This document shows, one piece after another, positions 1 to 9,552 of a stretch of DNA of 42,489 nt (position 1 is its first letter; each line of letters starts with the position of its first letter). This DNA comes from an uncultured Bacteroidota bacterium (GTDB taxonomy: Bacteria > Bacteroidota > Bacteroidia > AKYH767-A > OLB10): positions 1 through 42,489 of the forward strand of contig CAADHD010000030.1 of NCBI GenBank assembly GCA_900696575.1. The letters are read 5' to 3'. Both the position numbers and the translations under genes were made by a program. The notes beneath the pieces were generated by a model. That model searched no databases, was not told the origin of the DNA, and saw only the letters and a list, made by a program, of their open reading frames with translations.

Positions 1-3000
1 TAACGGAGCGGTCAATGTGAACATTACAGGCGGAACGCAGCCGTATCAGTTTTTATGGTCAAACGGAGAAACCACGCAGAACATCGGCAGCCTTTCAGCC
101 GGAACATACACACTTACGGTAACGGATATCAATTCTTGTTTGGATGCATTCAGTACAATAATTACCCAACCAGACTCTATTGAGATAGGCTTTCTCATAA
201 CTCCGGCCAATGGTTCAGCAAACGGAATAATTCAGGCTGATGTGGTAGGAGGGATAGCGCCATACGATTATCTATGGTCGAATAATGCAACTACTCCTAC
301 CATTAATAATTTGCTTCCCGGTAATTACACGCTAACAGTTACTGATGATAATTTCTGCCAGAATAACCGTACCGGCTTTGTTCCGAATGCCGGAAGCTGC
401 CTGGTTATTATAGACAGCATTATAAATGTAAGTTGCTTTGGCTTGAGTGATGGATCAATTTACATTGATGTGCAGGGAGCGATATTGCCTGATTTTTTAT
501 GGTCAGATGGAAGTACAAACGAAGATTTACTGAATGTACCTGCCGGAACTTATACTGTAACCATTACTGATTTATTCGGATGTAATATCACGGCATCGGC
601 CACTGTTAATGAACCTGGCCAACTGAATGTAAGTCTTGATGTAACACATACAACCTGTGGTGCCGGCAATGGAAGTATTACGGCTCTTCCCTCCGGTGGA
701 ACAGCGGGCTACAGTTACCTGTGGAGCAATGGCAGTGCTTCTCCGACCATAACATCGCTTGCACCGGCAACCTATGAAGTAACGGTTACAGATAATAATC
801 TCTGTACCGCCACAGCATCCGCATCCATAAATTCTTCCACCAATCCTGCCATTACTGTTGATTCTGTAATTAATGTCAATTGCTTTGGCGGAAGTACAGG
901 AGCGATTTATATTTCTGTTTCCAGCGGAATTCCACCGTACACGTTTATTTGGTCCAACGGGGCTACGGTTGAAGATTTGAATTCCGTTGCTGCAGGCACT
1001 TATTCAGTAACCGTTACCGATTCGGCAGGATGTACTTCAACAATATCAGCAGTAATTACTCAGCCGGCAACTCCATTGTCTGTCAATCTCAGTTCGGTCA
1101 ATTCAACCTGTGGGAATGCAAACGGCAGTATAACAGCCAATCCTTCCGGTGGAACTCCGAATTATTCTTTTTCCTGGTCAAACGGCCAGACCTCAGCTAC
1201 TGCCATTAACCTATTAGCAGGAACCTATACCGTTACCGTAACAGACAGCAAAGGTTGTACGGTTACAGCTCAAAGTACCATCACTACAACACCCAATCCC
1301 GGAATTGTTCTGGATTCAGTTGTCAATGTTAAATGTTTCGGTGAAAGTACCGGAGCAATTTACATTGATATTACCACCAATCCTTCAGGCCTTACTTACT
1401 TATGGTCTGACGGTTCATCATCACAGGATTTAATAAATGTGCCTTCAGGTACTTACACGGTTACTGTTACTGATCCGCTTAATTGTACATCAACATTTTC
1501 GGCAGGCATTACCCAGCCGGCCTTGCTTCAGGATAGCGTAACGACCATAAGCGCTACCTGTAATAATGCCAATGGCTCAGCCACTGTTTGGCCTTATGGC
1601 GGAACGGCCCCTTATTCCTTCCTGTGGTCTAACGGTGCCCTTACCCAAACCATCAGTGGTGTTGCAGCAGGCACTTATACAGTAACCGTAACCGACAGCC
1701 TCGGTTGCGTAAGTACTACCCCGGCAGTTATTAACAACATTGGCGGTCCGGTAATTACTGTTGATTCTGTTAAGAATGTAAGTTGTTTCGGAGGCAATGA
1801 CGGAGCAGTTTATACATCCGTAAGCGGAGGCACCCTTCCTTATATTGTTCGCTTATGGTCAAATGGAGCCAGTAATGTTGACAGTATTCTGAATCTTACT
1901 GCCGGTAATTATACATACATCGTTATTGATTTTAACAATTGTCTTTCATCCATAACTCAACCGGTTACTCAGCCGGCACAACTCAATGCCACCGCTCAGT
2001 TGAACAATCCCACATGCCTGAATGCAAATGGCAGTATTCAAGTAATTCCGGTTGGCGGAACCCCCGGATTTTCATTCCTTTGGAATACCGGTGCAACTGC
2101 ATCTTTGGTTTCGGGCCTTGCAGCCGGTAATTATACTGTTACTATAACCGATACCAACTCCTGTTCGGTTATTAAAAATTACTCACTTACTACCAACGGA
2201 AATCCACTAATCTCGCTTGATTCTGTTGTGAATGTAAATTGTTTCGGACAAAACACCGGAGGCATTTTTATTTCGGTCTCTTCAGGCACTTCACCATATT
2301 TATACTTATGGTCAGACGGATTTACAGGACAGGACAACACTTCCTTGCTTGCTGGTACTTATTCAATAACGGTTACAGACAATAACGGATGTACGGCTTC
2401 ACAGTCATTTACAGTTAATCAACCGTTGCAATTGAATGTAAGTGTAAGTACAACAGCCAGCACATGCGGATTGCCTAATGGAACCGCTACTGCCAATGTT
2501 ACCGGTGGAACCCTACCCGTTGCTTCATACCTGTGGGCTCCGGGCGGACAAGCAACTCCTGTAATTGCCGGACTCGTACCCGGAGTTTACACTGTTACAG
2601 TTACGGATAACAATGGCTGTACTGCTTCCGGTTCAGGAACGGTAACCACACCGGGTAATCCTGTAATAATTCTTGACTCATTAGTAAATGTTACTTGCAA
2701 TGGTTTAAGCAATGGCATCATTGCCATTACTCCGTCAGGAGGAACACCGGGTTATTCGGTATTGTGGATACCGGGAGGGCAAACCGATACGATAATTCAG
2801 AATCTTTCTCCCGGAAATTATACAGTCATAATTACAGATGCACTCAATTGCACAGCACAGCAAACCTTTACCATTACTCAGCCTGCTGTGCTGAATAATT
2901 CTTTTTCAATCATAAATGAAACCTGCAGCAGCAGCAATGGTTCGGTAACGGCATTGCCAGCCGGTGGTACTCCAACTTATTCTTACCTCTGGTCAAATGG

Positions 3001-5814
3001 ATTAACCACGCAATCTGTTTCCGGTTTAAGTGCAGGAACTTTCACCGTAACCATAACCGACAGTAAAGGATGCACCAAATCCGGCACTGCGAATGTGATC
3101 AATCTGGCCGGGCCTTCTGTTCAGACAGATACAATCATTGATGTAACCTGTAACGGTTCTTCAGACGGGGAGATTCAGATTTTGATTGCTGGCGGAACAA
3201 CTCCTTTTTCATTTCTGTGGTCAACATCAGATACTACTCAGAACCTCTCTGGGCTTATCGCTGGTATTTATACCGTAACAGTTACTGATGCCAACATCTG
3301 TACTGCCACATCAAATTTCACGGTGAATGAACCCGATGTTCTGGCCGACAGCCTAGTGGTAGTTGATGCCAATTGCGGATTAAGTAATGGATCGGTTACT
3401 GCTTTTCCATTTGGAGGCAATGGCGGCTATTCATTTTTCTGGAATAATTCTTCCATTCAGCAATCTATTTCCGGATTAAATGCCGGAACTTACACTGTTA
3501 CCATTACCGATTCAAAAGGTTGTACAGTCATTGATTCGGCTGTGGTTGCCAGCGATCAACCGCTTTCACTCATCATTGATCAGCAATCTGAGCCATTGTG
3601 TTTTGGCGACAGTACCGCTCTTTTATGTATCAGCGTCAGCGGTGGTAATCTTCCGTATAGCTTTGTGTGGTCAACGGGCGAAACAATCAATTGTATCTCA
3701 TCCGTCCCTGCCGGTACTTACACGGTAACTGTTACGGATGGTAATGCCTGTTCCGTTTCTCAGCCATTCACCATTAATCAACCTTTGCAACTGGTAATTG
3801 ACAGTATTCCGGTCAGCAATGCATCCTGCAACTTATCCAATGGAACTGCAACAGTATTTGCATCAGGCGGAACTGCACCTTTTGGTTTTCAATGGTCAAC
3901 ATCAGGAAACGATACGCTCTCAACAGTAACCAATCTTTCTGCCGGGGTTTACACGGTAACCATTACCGATGCTAACGGATGTTCAACTGTTGATTCTGTT
4001 ATTGTAAATGATGCAGGTATTCCGGTTATTCAAACTTTTACTGTTCTTGATGTAAAATGTAATGGCGGAAATGATGGATCTGTTTCAGTAACTGCATCCG
4101 GGGGAACATCACCTTATACTTTCCAGTGGTCAACTTCAGCAACGGATACTTTAAGCACAGTTCCTAATCTCAGTGCCGGTAATTACACTGTAACGGTTAC
4201 TGATGTAAACGGATGTTCGGTTACGCAATCCTTTACGGTAAATGAACCGGATGCTTTACAGGATTCCGCTCAGGCCGTAAATCCGACCTGCGGAACATCC
4301 AATGGCAGCATTATCATTTTTCCGTATGGAGGAACCTCGCCATACAGTTATCAATGGTCAACTTCTTCAGCGGATACTTTGAGTTCAATTTCGAATGTAG
4401 CTGCAGGTGTTTTTACTGTAACCATTACGGATGCCAACGGTTGCACTCATGTGCAGTCGGTTACTCTTGCTGATCCCGGAAATCCTGTAGCAACTGTTTT
4501 CAATGTTCAGCATGTTTCCTGTTTCGGAGGCAGTGATGGTGCGGTAAATGTGAGTGTAACAGGAGGAACCAATCCTTACCAGTTTGCCTGGTCTAACGGT
4601 TCTTCAAATCAGAACCTAAGTGGCGTGCCGGCTCAGATTTACACCTTAACGGTTACCGACTCATTGGGCTGCGTGGCTACACTGACAGAAACCGTAACAG
4701 AGCCGACACAAATTCAATTATCCTTCAACATTATTCAGGCATCCTGCAATTTATCTGACGGCAGCGCAACAGTTACTCCGGTGGGAGGAACCCCGGGATA
4801 TTCATATTTATGGAGTAATTCAGTAACAGACTCAGTAATTACCGGAGTGCCGGCAGGCATTTACACCGTTACCATTACCGATGCAAACGGTTGTACGATT
4901 GATTCTACCATTCTTATTGCCAATCCGGCAGCACCTGTTATTCTTTCGGCAACAATCAATAATGTGTTGTGTAACGGTGATAGTACCGGTAGTATTTTTC
5001 CCGTAATACAAGGCGGAACTTTACCACTTGCATTTAACTGGTCAGGTCCTGTATCAGATACTACGCTTAACCTGATTAACATTCCTGCCGGAGTTTACAC
5101 CATTGTTGTAACTGATGCTGCTAATTGTAGTGCTGCAAATACTTTTACGGTTAACGAACCGGATGCCATTCAATCCACTTTCAATATTACGCCAGCAACA
5201 TGCGGAGCAAGCAATGGTCAGGTACAGGTTATTGCTTCAGGCGGAACGGGATCATTTACATTCCTTTGGAGCAACAACAATACAACCAACACCATTTCTT
5301 CAGTACCTGCCGGTACTTATACGGTTACGATTACTGATGGTAATAATTGTACCTTCTCGGCAACAGCATTTCTCAGCAACCTTGACGGGCCTCAGGTATC
5401 TGTTGCCGACTCTGCCAATGTTTCGTGTCCGGGTGTCAGCGATGGCAGTATTCAAATTCAGATTTCCGGAGGTACTTTTCCTTATATTATTCAGTGGAGT
5501 AACGGCCAAACGGGGACATCCATAAACAACCTTCCCGGAAATATTTCTTACACGGTTACTGTAACCGATTCAAACAGTTGTATTTCCTTTTTAACAGTCT
5601 TTATAGATGAACCCGAAGCCATACAACCTAATGCAGTCCTTTCGCAGCTTAACGGTAATTTTAACATCAGTTGTTTCGATGAGGAAGACGGATTTATATT
5701 GTTGAATCCCCAGGGCGGTACCCCTCCCTTCTCTTATATATGGTCAAACATTTCATTTAATCAGAATCTGACCAATGTGGGTGCAGGCTCTTATACAGTA
5801 ACTATTACCGATAG
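1..5814 (+). repeat. SprB repeat array with ~454-bp higher-order period
   Basis: There are about 26 repeats of roughly 76 residues. Cysteine codons of the NVxC(F/N)G motif fall at nt 434, 881, 1334, 1784, 2240, 2696, 3149, 3599, 4058, 4520, 4970 and 5426. The spacing is 447-462 bp, mean about 454. Each period holds one CFG-type and one TCG-type repeat. Copies are diverged at DNA level, so this is an old array rather than a recent expansion. Confidence 0.85.
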
Positions 5815-6634
5815 TGCAGGATGCACACAGTCTGCTTCTTTCCAGTTAATACAGCCACCTCAGGTGGTTGCTGCTGTTACCGGCAATCTTTTGATTTGCG
5901 GAACAGATTCCGATACTCTTAAAGCCATTAGTCCTGTTTATGGAAACGGAAGCTGGCTCTCGTTAAGTGCAGGGCCGCTTATCCTTAATCCTGATTCAGC
6001 CATTACTCCGGTGAGCAACCTTTCGGTCGGCAATAATTTTTTCCAGTGGATTGTAACCGATGGAGTTTGTTCCGACACTGCACAGGCCGTAATTACACTT
6101 AACTCCGAAATTATTGCCATTGCTGGTGCAGACCGTGAAATCTGTGAACCGGCAGTTATTTTAAATGCCACACCGCCTCAGTTTGGTTATGGTTACTGGC
6201 AGTTGATTTCAGGCAGCGCAAGTATTGTTGACACTTCCGTAGCTCAAACACAGGCTCTCGGTTTAGGGCAAGGGCCTAATGTTTTTAAATGGACAGTAGT
6301 AAATGGAAGTTGTACTGACGATGCATTGATTACAATTACTCTTTTACCGGAAGAGAGTTGCCGCGAATCACTACAGATTCCATCCGGCTTTACTCCCAAT
6401 GGTGATGGCTTTAATGATATTTTTCTGATTAAAGGAATTGAAGATTATGCTGATAATGCTCTGGTTATTTATAATCGCTGGGGCAATAAAGTGTTTGAGC
6501 AAAGTCCTTATAAAAACAAATGGAAAGGAGTGAACATGAGTAATGAACTTCTTCCCGAAGGAACTTATTTTTACATTTTTACAGTGAAAGCCATTGATCA
6601 GGTGTTTAAAGGATTTGTTGACATAAGGAGGTAA
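1..6634 (+). CDS. SprB-like giant repeat adhesin with T9SS class-B C-terminal domain (5'-truncated by window edge)
   Basis: The open frame runs into the left window edge (first full codon at base 2). The GTG at 17 lies inside a repeat unit (NGAVNVNITGG), so it is not the start. About 26 SprB-type repeats are visible, each with a GGTxPYxFxWSNG core and a GTYTVTVTD end, and about two cysteines per unit. They alternate between two subtypes: one begins with NVxCFG, the other with TCGxxNGS. After the repeats come two Ig-like domains (WTVVNGSCTDDA type), then from about nt 6378 a class-B sorting domain (IPSGFTPNGDGFNDIF, YNRWGN, GTYFYIF, KGFVDIRR). In Flavobacterium, SprB is the mobile cell-surface adhesin of gliding motility, exported by T9SS. 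The gene ends one base before a PorP/SprF gene, the classic partner arrangement. Family and export route are secure; a role in gliding is inference. Confidence 0.9.
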   Translation, partial: NGAVNVNITGGTQPYQFLWSNGETTQNIGSLSAGTYTLTVTDINSCLDAFSTIITQPDSIEIGFLITPANGSANGIIQADVVGGIAPYDYLWSNNATTPTINNLLPGNYTLTVTDDNFCQNNRTGFVPNAGSCLVIIDSIINVSCFGLSDGSIYIDVQGAILPDFLWSDGSTNEDLLNVPAGTYTVTITDLFGCNITASATVNEPGQLNVSLDVTHTTCGAGNGSITALPSGGTAGYSYLWSNGSASPTITSLAPATYEVTVTDNNLCTATASASINSSTNPAITVDSVINVNCFGGSTGAIYISVSSGIPPYTFIWSNGATVEDLNSVAAGTYSVTVTDSAGCTSTISAVITQPATPLSVNLSSVNSTCGNANGSITANPSGGTPNYSFSWSNGQTSATAINLLAGTYTVTVTDSKGCTVTAQSTITTTPNPGIVLDSVVNVKCFGESTGAIYIDITTNPSGLTYLWSDGSSSQDLINVPSGTYTVTVTDPLNCTSTFSAGITQPALLQDSVTTISATCNNANGSATVWPYGGTAPYSFLWSNGALTQTISGVAAGTYTVTVTDSLGCVSTTPAVINNIGGPVITVDSVKNVSCFGGNDGAVYTSVSGGTLPYIVRLWSNGASNVDSILNLTAGNYTYIVIDFNNCLSSITQPVTQPAQLNATAQLNNPTCLNANGSIQVIPVGGTPGFSFLWNTGATASLVSGLAAGNYTVTITDTNSCSVIKNYSLTTNGNPLISLDSVVNVNCFGQNTGGIFISVSSGTSPYLYLWSDGFTGQDNTSLLAGTYSITVTDNNGCTASQSFTVNQPLQLNVSVSTTASTCGLPNGTATANVTGGTLPVASYLWAPGGQATPVIAGLVPGVYTVTVTDNNGCTASGSGTVTTPGNPVIILDSLVNVTCNGLSNGIIAITPSGGTPGYSVLWIPGGQTDTIIQNLSPGNYTVIITDALNCTAQQTFTITQPAVLNNSFSIINETCSSSNGSVTALPAGGTPTYSYLWSNGLTTQSVSGLSAGTFTVTITDSKGCTKSGTANVINLAGPSVQTDTIIDVTCNGSSDGEIQILIAGGTTPFSFLWSTSDTTQNLSGLIAGIYTVTVTDANICTATSNFTVNEPDVLADSLVVVDANCGLSNGSVTAFPFGGNGGYSFFWNNSSIQQSISGLNAGTYTVTITDSKGCTVIDSAVVASDQPLSLIIDQQSEPLCFGDSTALLCISVSGGNLPYSFVWSTGETINCISSVPAGTYTVTVTDGNACSVSQPFTINQPLQLVIDSIPVSNASCNLSNGTATVFASGGTAPFGFQWSTSGNDTLSTVTNLSAGVYTVTITDANGCSTVDSVIVNDAGIPVIQTFTVLDVKCNGGNDGSVSVTASGGTSPYTFQWSTSATDTLSTVPNLSAGNYTVTVTDVNGCSVTQSFTVNEPDALQDSAQAVNPTCGTSNGSIIIFPYGGTSPYSYQWSTSSADTLSSISNVAAGVFTVTITDANGCTHVQSVTLADPGNPVATVFNVQHVSCFGGSDGAVNVSVTGGTNPYQFAWSNGSSNQNLSGVPAQIYTLTVTDSLGCVATLTETVTEPTQIQLSFNIIQASCNLSDGSATVTPVGGTPGYSYLWSNSVTDSVITGVPAGIYTVTITDANGCTIDSTILIANPAAPVILSATINNVLCNGDSTGSIFPVIQGGTLPLAFNWSGPVSDTTLNLINIPAGVYTIVVTDAANCSAANTFTVNEPDAIQSTFNITPATCGASNGQVQVIASGGTGSFTFLWSNNNTTNTISSVPAGTYTVTITDGNNCTFSATAFLSNLDGPQVSVADSANVSCPGVSDGSIQIQISGGTFPYIIQWSNGQTGTSINNLPGNISYTVTVTDSNSCISFLTVFIDEPEAIQPNAVLSQLNGNFNISCFDEEDGFILLNPQGGTPPFSYIWSNISFNQNLTNVGAGSYTVTITDSAGCTQSASFQLIQPPQVVAAVTGNLLICGTDSDTLKAISPVYGNGSWLSLSAGPLILNPDSAITPVSNLSVGNNFFQWIVTDGVCSDTAQAVITLNSEIIAIAGADREICEPAVILNATPPQFGYGYWQLISGSASIVDTSVAQTQALGLGQGPNVFKWTVVNGSCTDDALITITLLPEESCRESLQIPSGFTPNGDGFNDIFLIKGIEDYADNALVIYNRWGNKVFEQSPYKNKWKGVNMSNELLPEGTYFYIFTVKAIDQVFKGFVDIRR
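6624..6631 (+). promoter_or_regulatory. Shine-Dalgarno TAAGGAGG for the PorP/SprF gene
   Basis: TAAGGAGG ends four bases before the ATG at 6636. It is made from the final Ile-Arg-Arg codons of the upstream adhesin gene. Strong Shine-Dalgarno sites are uncommon in Bacteroidota, where many genes lack them. This one suggests translational coupling of the downstream gene to the adhesin gene. Confidence 0.6.
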
Positions 6635-6635
6635 C

Positions 6636-7556
6636 ATGAGAAAAATTTACATCGCTGTCGTTTTGACTCTTCTCCTTCTGCAGGGCTATGCCCAGCAAAT
6701 ACCTGTACTCAGCCAGTATATGTTTAACGGATTGGTGATTAATCCTGCCTATTCCGGCAGTAAAGATTTTATGAGTGCAACGTTAATGGTGCGGAAACAA
6801 TGGGCAGGATTTAACGGCTCTCCCTCCACTCAAAACGCCAGCATTCACGGACCGCTGCGCAAGAAAAAAGTAGGGTTGGGCCTGATGATATCTAACGATA
6901 ACATAGGCATTACTAACCAAACAGATGTATATGCCAGCTATGCTTATCATTTACCCTTGCAGCGCGGCAAACTATCCTTTGGATTACAGGGAGGAGTTTC
7001 CTATTTTAAATCTGTTTTTTCGGAATTGAATTACTGGGATGCCAATGACCCGATTTACCTGCAGCAATCACTCACCAACCTTCAGCCAAATTTCGGTGCT
7101 GGAGCTTATTACTATCAGGAAAAAATGTATGCCGGTTTCAGCATTCCTCAATTGATCAGTTATGATTCCATTCAACCGGTTAATTTTTACAAAGAAACAG
7201 TACATCATCAGGCGCGTCATTATTACCTGAATGCCGGTTATATTTTTGAAGTGAACAGAGAGTTTATCGTACGTCCTTCTTTTCTTGTCAAGTATGTGCT
7301 TCATGCACCGGTTCAATACGACCTCAACCTGAATTTGCTGCTGAGTAATATCTTCTGGGTAGGTGCATCGTACCGTTCAAGCGATGCTATTGTTGCCATT
7401 TTTGAGTATCAGGTCAACCGCAAATTACGCATCGGGTATTCGTTTGATTATACATTAACAAGAATCAGGAACTATTCCTCAGGCTCCCATGAAATTATGA
7501 TAGGTTACGACTTCGGCTACAATATCCTGCGAATGAAAACTCCTCGTTATTTTTAG
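6636..7556 (+). CDS. PorP/SprF family type IX secretion outer-membrane protein
   Basis: The 306-residue protein has a signal peptide (MRKIYIAVVLTLLLLQGYAQ) followed by the family hallmark QYMFNGLVINPAYSGSK. The rest is rich in alternating aromatic beta-strands and ends in YDFGYNILRMKTPRYF, as expected of an outer-membrane barrel. Length is normal for the family. In Flavobacterium, SprF is encoded just downstream of sprB and is needed for SprB to reach the surface; PorP is the Porphyromonas relative. Here the gene starts one base after the stop of the SprB-like gene and uses a Shine-Dalgarno site lying within that gene's last codons. The likely role is cognate secretion or anchoring partner of that adhesin. 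Paralogues are usually numerous in such genomes, so SprF versus PorP cannot be assigned. Confidence 0.92.
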   Translation: MRKIYIAVVLTLLLLQGYAQQIPVLSQYMFNGLVINPAYSGSKDFMSATLMVRKQWAGFNGSPSTQNASIHGPLRKKKVGLGLMISNDNIGITNQTDVYASYAYHLPLQRGKLSFGLQGGVSYFKSVFSELNYWDANDPIYLQQSLTNLQPNFGAGAYYYQEKMYAGFSIPQLISYDSIQPVNFYKETVHHQARHYYLNAGYIFEVNREFIVRPSFLVKYVLHAPVQYDLNLNLLLSNIFWVGASYRSSDAIVAIFEYQVNRKLRIGYSFDYTLTRIRNYSSGSHEIMIGYDFGYNILRMKTPRYF

Positions 7557-7571
7557 CCGCAGTTTTAATAC

Positions 7572-9464
7572 ATGAAATTTAAGTTTAATCAGGTATCCTT
7601 CTCTCTCTTATTTATATTTCTGATTGCAGTTTCCTGTACTTCAATACGGCTGCGTAATGCCAATGAGTATTATGATGCGTATGCTTTTGCCGATGCTATC
7701 AAGAACTATGAAAAAGTATTGGAAAAAAGAATGGTGCCTGATGCCATGATTCGACTGGCTGATTGTTACCGGCAGACTGGCAACACTGTTAAATCAGAGA
7801 ATCTTTACAGCCAGGTAGTACGTCTTCCCGATGCTTTACCTGTTCATCAGTTTTATCTAGCAGAAGCTATGATAGCCAATGGAAAATACGAACAGGCCAA
7901 GAAACCACTTGACGAGTATCTCAGAGTTTCACGAAGCGATTTCCGCGCTCAGCAAATGCGAATCTCCTGCGATTCCATAGCCTTGTTTTTTAGCGATACA
8001 ACTTTATTTGAAATTCAAACCTTGCCACTGAACAAATCAGGAGTTAATAACTTCAGTCCTGCATTCTACCGCTCAGGAATTGTGTTTGTATCTGATCGCG
8101 GTAAGCCGGGTGGCAGTTCGCACATGTCTTCCTATACAGGCAAGGAGTATTTCGATTTGTTTTATGCCAAAAAAACGGAAAGAGGCAACTGGCTTGAACC
8201 TGAAATTCTGCGCGGAAGCATTAACGGTCCTTATAACGAAGGGCCTGCTGTTTTTTCAAACGATTTCAATACGGTTTTTTTTACACGCAATGACTATCAT
8301 GGCACAACAGTAAACCGCAACCGTAAAAATTATAACAATCTTAAAATTTACAAAGGCAGTTTCGTAGGCGGTGAATGGAACATCAGTTTTGATTTGCCTT
8401 TCAACAATCCTGAATACACCACTGCGCATCCGGCATTGTCATCCAATGGACTTACTCTGTATTTTGCTTCTGATATGCCCTGGGGTTATGGCGGGATGGA
8501 TATTTATGCCAGTAAGTTTACCAATGGCAATTGGTCGGTAGCGCGTAATCTCGGCAGCCAGATTAATACCAATGGAAATGAACTGTTCCCTTTCATACAG
8601 AATGATTCTGTTCTTTATTTTTCATCTGACGGGCATTTGGGAATGGGCGGGCTCGATATATTTCAATCAGTAATGAATGATGAAAAATGGACACAACCCG
8701 AAAATCTTGGCTATCCCATTAACTCATCGCGCGATGATTTCGGATTCATCATTGAACATACAAACACACACGGTTATTTCTCAAGCAACCGCTATAACAA
8801 CACAGATAAGATTTTTGAGTTTATCCGCAAAGAACCGGTAATTACGATAACTCACCGTATTACCAATGAAAAGTTTCCACAGAACGCTACCGTTACTTTT
8901 AAACTGGATAATAATAAAGACACCTCCATTGCATTCAACAGCAATGAAATTTCCTTCTCAGCGCAGGTAAATAAAAAATATGCATTCAGAATTTCCGCTC
9001 CCGGATTTTATTCTGTAACCGATACCGTTAATACTGCCGGAAGAACCAAATCAGTTAATTTGATCAGAAGATTTCAGCTCAAAGAAGTTAGAAACGGGGA
9101 AACATTCAGAACCTATGCCATTCGCTTTGAAAAAGGTTCAGCACTCTTTAAAGGAAATTCTTCTCAGGCTGTTGATTCCGTTGCATCCTGGCTTAAGTTG
9201 AATCCATCCATCGAAATAGAGGTGCAGGTTCATACCGATGCAAGAGGCAACGACAAAGACAACCTCCAGCTTTCTCAGAAACGCGCAGAATACATTACAG
9301 ACTATCTGGCCATTCAGGGAATTCACCCACGCAGATTAAGCGCTAAGGGAATGGGCGAAACACGAATCCTGAATCAATGTACCAATGGAATTCTTTGCCT
9401 CGAAGAAGACCATGATGTAAACAACCGGGTTGAAGTCGTCATTACGGCCTCTGGCAGAAAGTAA
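7572..9464 (+). CDS. PorE-like OmpA-family lipoprotein (TPR, PD40 propeller, C-terminal OmpA domain)
   Basis: The 630-residue protein starts with a lipoprotein signal (FIFLIAVSC, acylated Cys about residue 22). A TPR-like segment follows (about 28-115, NYEKVLEK...YRQTGN), then WD40-like PD40 blades (about 150-410; FVSDRG, LYFASDMPWGYGGMDIY, LYFSSDGHLGMGGLDIF), a small beta-sandwich region (about 415-505), and an OmpA peptidoglycan-binding domain from about 515 (FEKGSALF, TDARG, LSQKRAEYI, NNRVEV). The Asp and Arg used to bind diaminopimelate appear present. This domain order and length match PorE of Porphyromonas, a T9SS component proposed to tie the outer-membrane complex to peptidoglycan. 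It lies 15 bp after the PorP/SprF gene in the same operon. Related multi-domain OmpA proteins are common, so true PorE identity is uncertain. Confidence 0.85.
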   Translation: MKFKFNQVSFSLLFIFLIAVSCTSIRLRNANEYYDAYAFADAIKNYEKVLEKRMVPDAMIRLADCYRQTGNTVKSENLYSQVVRLPDALPVHQFYLAEAMIANGKYEQAKKPLDEYLRVSRSDFRAQQMRISCDSIALFFSDTTLFEIQTLPLNKSGVNNFSPAFYRSGIVFVSDRGKPGGSSHMSSYTGKEYFDLFYAKKTERGNWLEPEILRGSINGPYNEGPAVFSNDFNTVFFTRNDYHGTTVNRNRKNYNNLKIYKGSFVGGEWNISFDLPFNNPEYTTAHPALSSNGLTLYFASDMPWGYGGMDIYASKFTNGNWSVARNLGSQINTNGNELFPFIQNDSVLYFSSDGHLGMGGLDIFQSVMNDEKWTQPENLGYPINSSRDDFGFIIEHTNTHGYFSSNRYNNTDKIFEFIRKEPVITITHRITNEKFPQNATVTFKLDNNKDTSIAFNSNEISFSAQVNKKYAFRISAPGFYSVTDTVNTAGRTKSVNLIRRFQLKEVRNGETFRTYAIRFEKGSALFKGNSSQAVDSVASWLKLNPSIEIEVQVHTDARGNDKDNLQLSQKRAEYITDYLAIQGIHPRRLSAKGMGETRILNQCTNGILCLEEDHDVNNRVEVVITASGRK

Positions 9465-9494
9465 GCCTGAATAAATGCTATCCTTGGAAAGACC

Positions 9495-9512
9495 CTGGCC
9501 CAGTCAGGCCAG
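9495..9512 (+). terminator. Candidate hairpin after the PorE-like gene
   Basis: CTGGCC and GGCCAG form a perfect 6-bp stem around a 6-base loop, 30 bp after the PorE-like stop. No T-run follows, so it may be an mRNA 3'-end stabiliser or weak terminator rather than a true intrinsic terminator. Confidence 0.35.
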
Positions 9513-9523
9513 TTACATTAACT

Positions 9524-9531
9524 TACATTTG
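9524..9531 (+). promoter_or_regulatory. prfC promoter -7 element TACATTTG
   Basis: Exact match to the Bacteroidetes -7 consensus TAnnTTTG, ending 21 bp before the prfC ATG. No good -33 TTG is visible at the usual 17-23 bp spacing. Confidence 0.55.
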
Positions 9532-9552
9532 CGCTTCTCATTTTTTTAATGA

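Noticed and set aside
17-19. GTG as the start of the SprB-like gene
   Set aside because: It is inside a repeat unit (NGAVNVNITGG), and the frame is open to the window edge; the gene is truncated.
1-9464. Horizontal transfer of the adhesin cluster
   Set aside because: By eye, base composition and codon use resemble the neighbouring housekeeping genes, and no mobile-element border was found.
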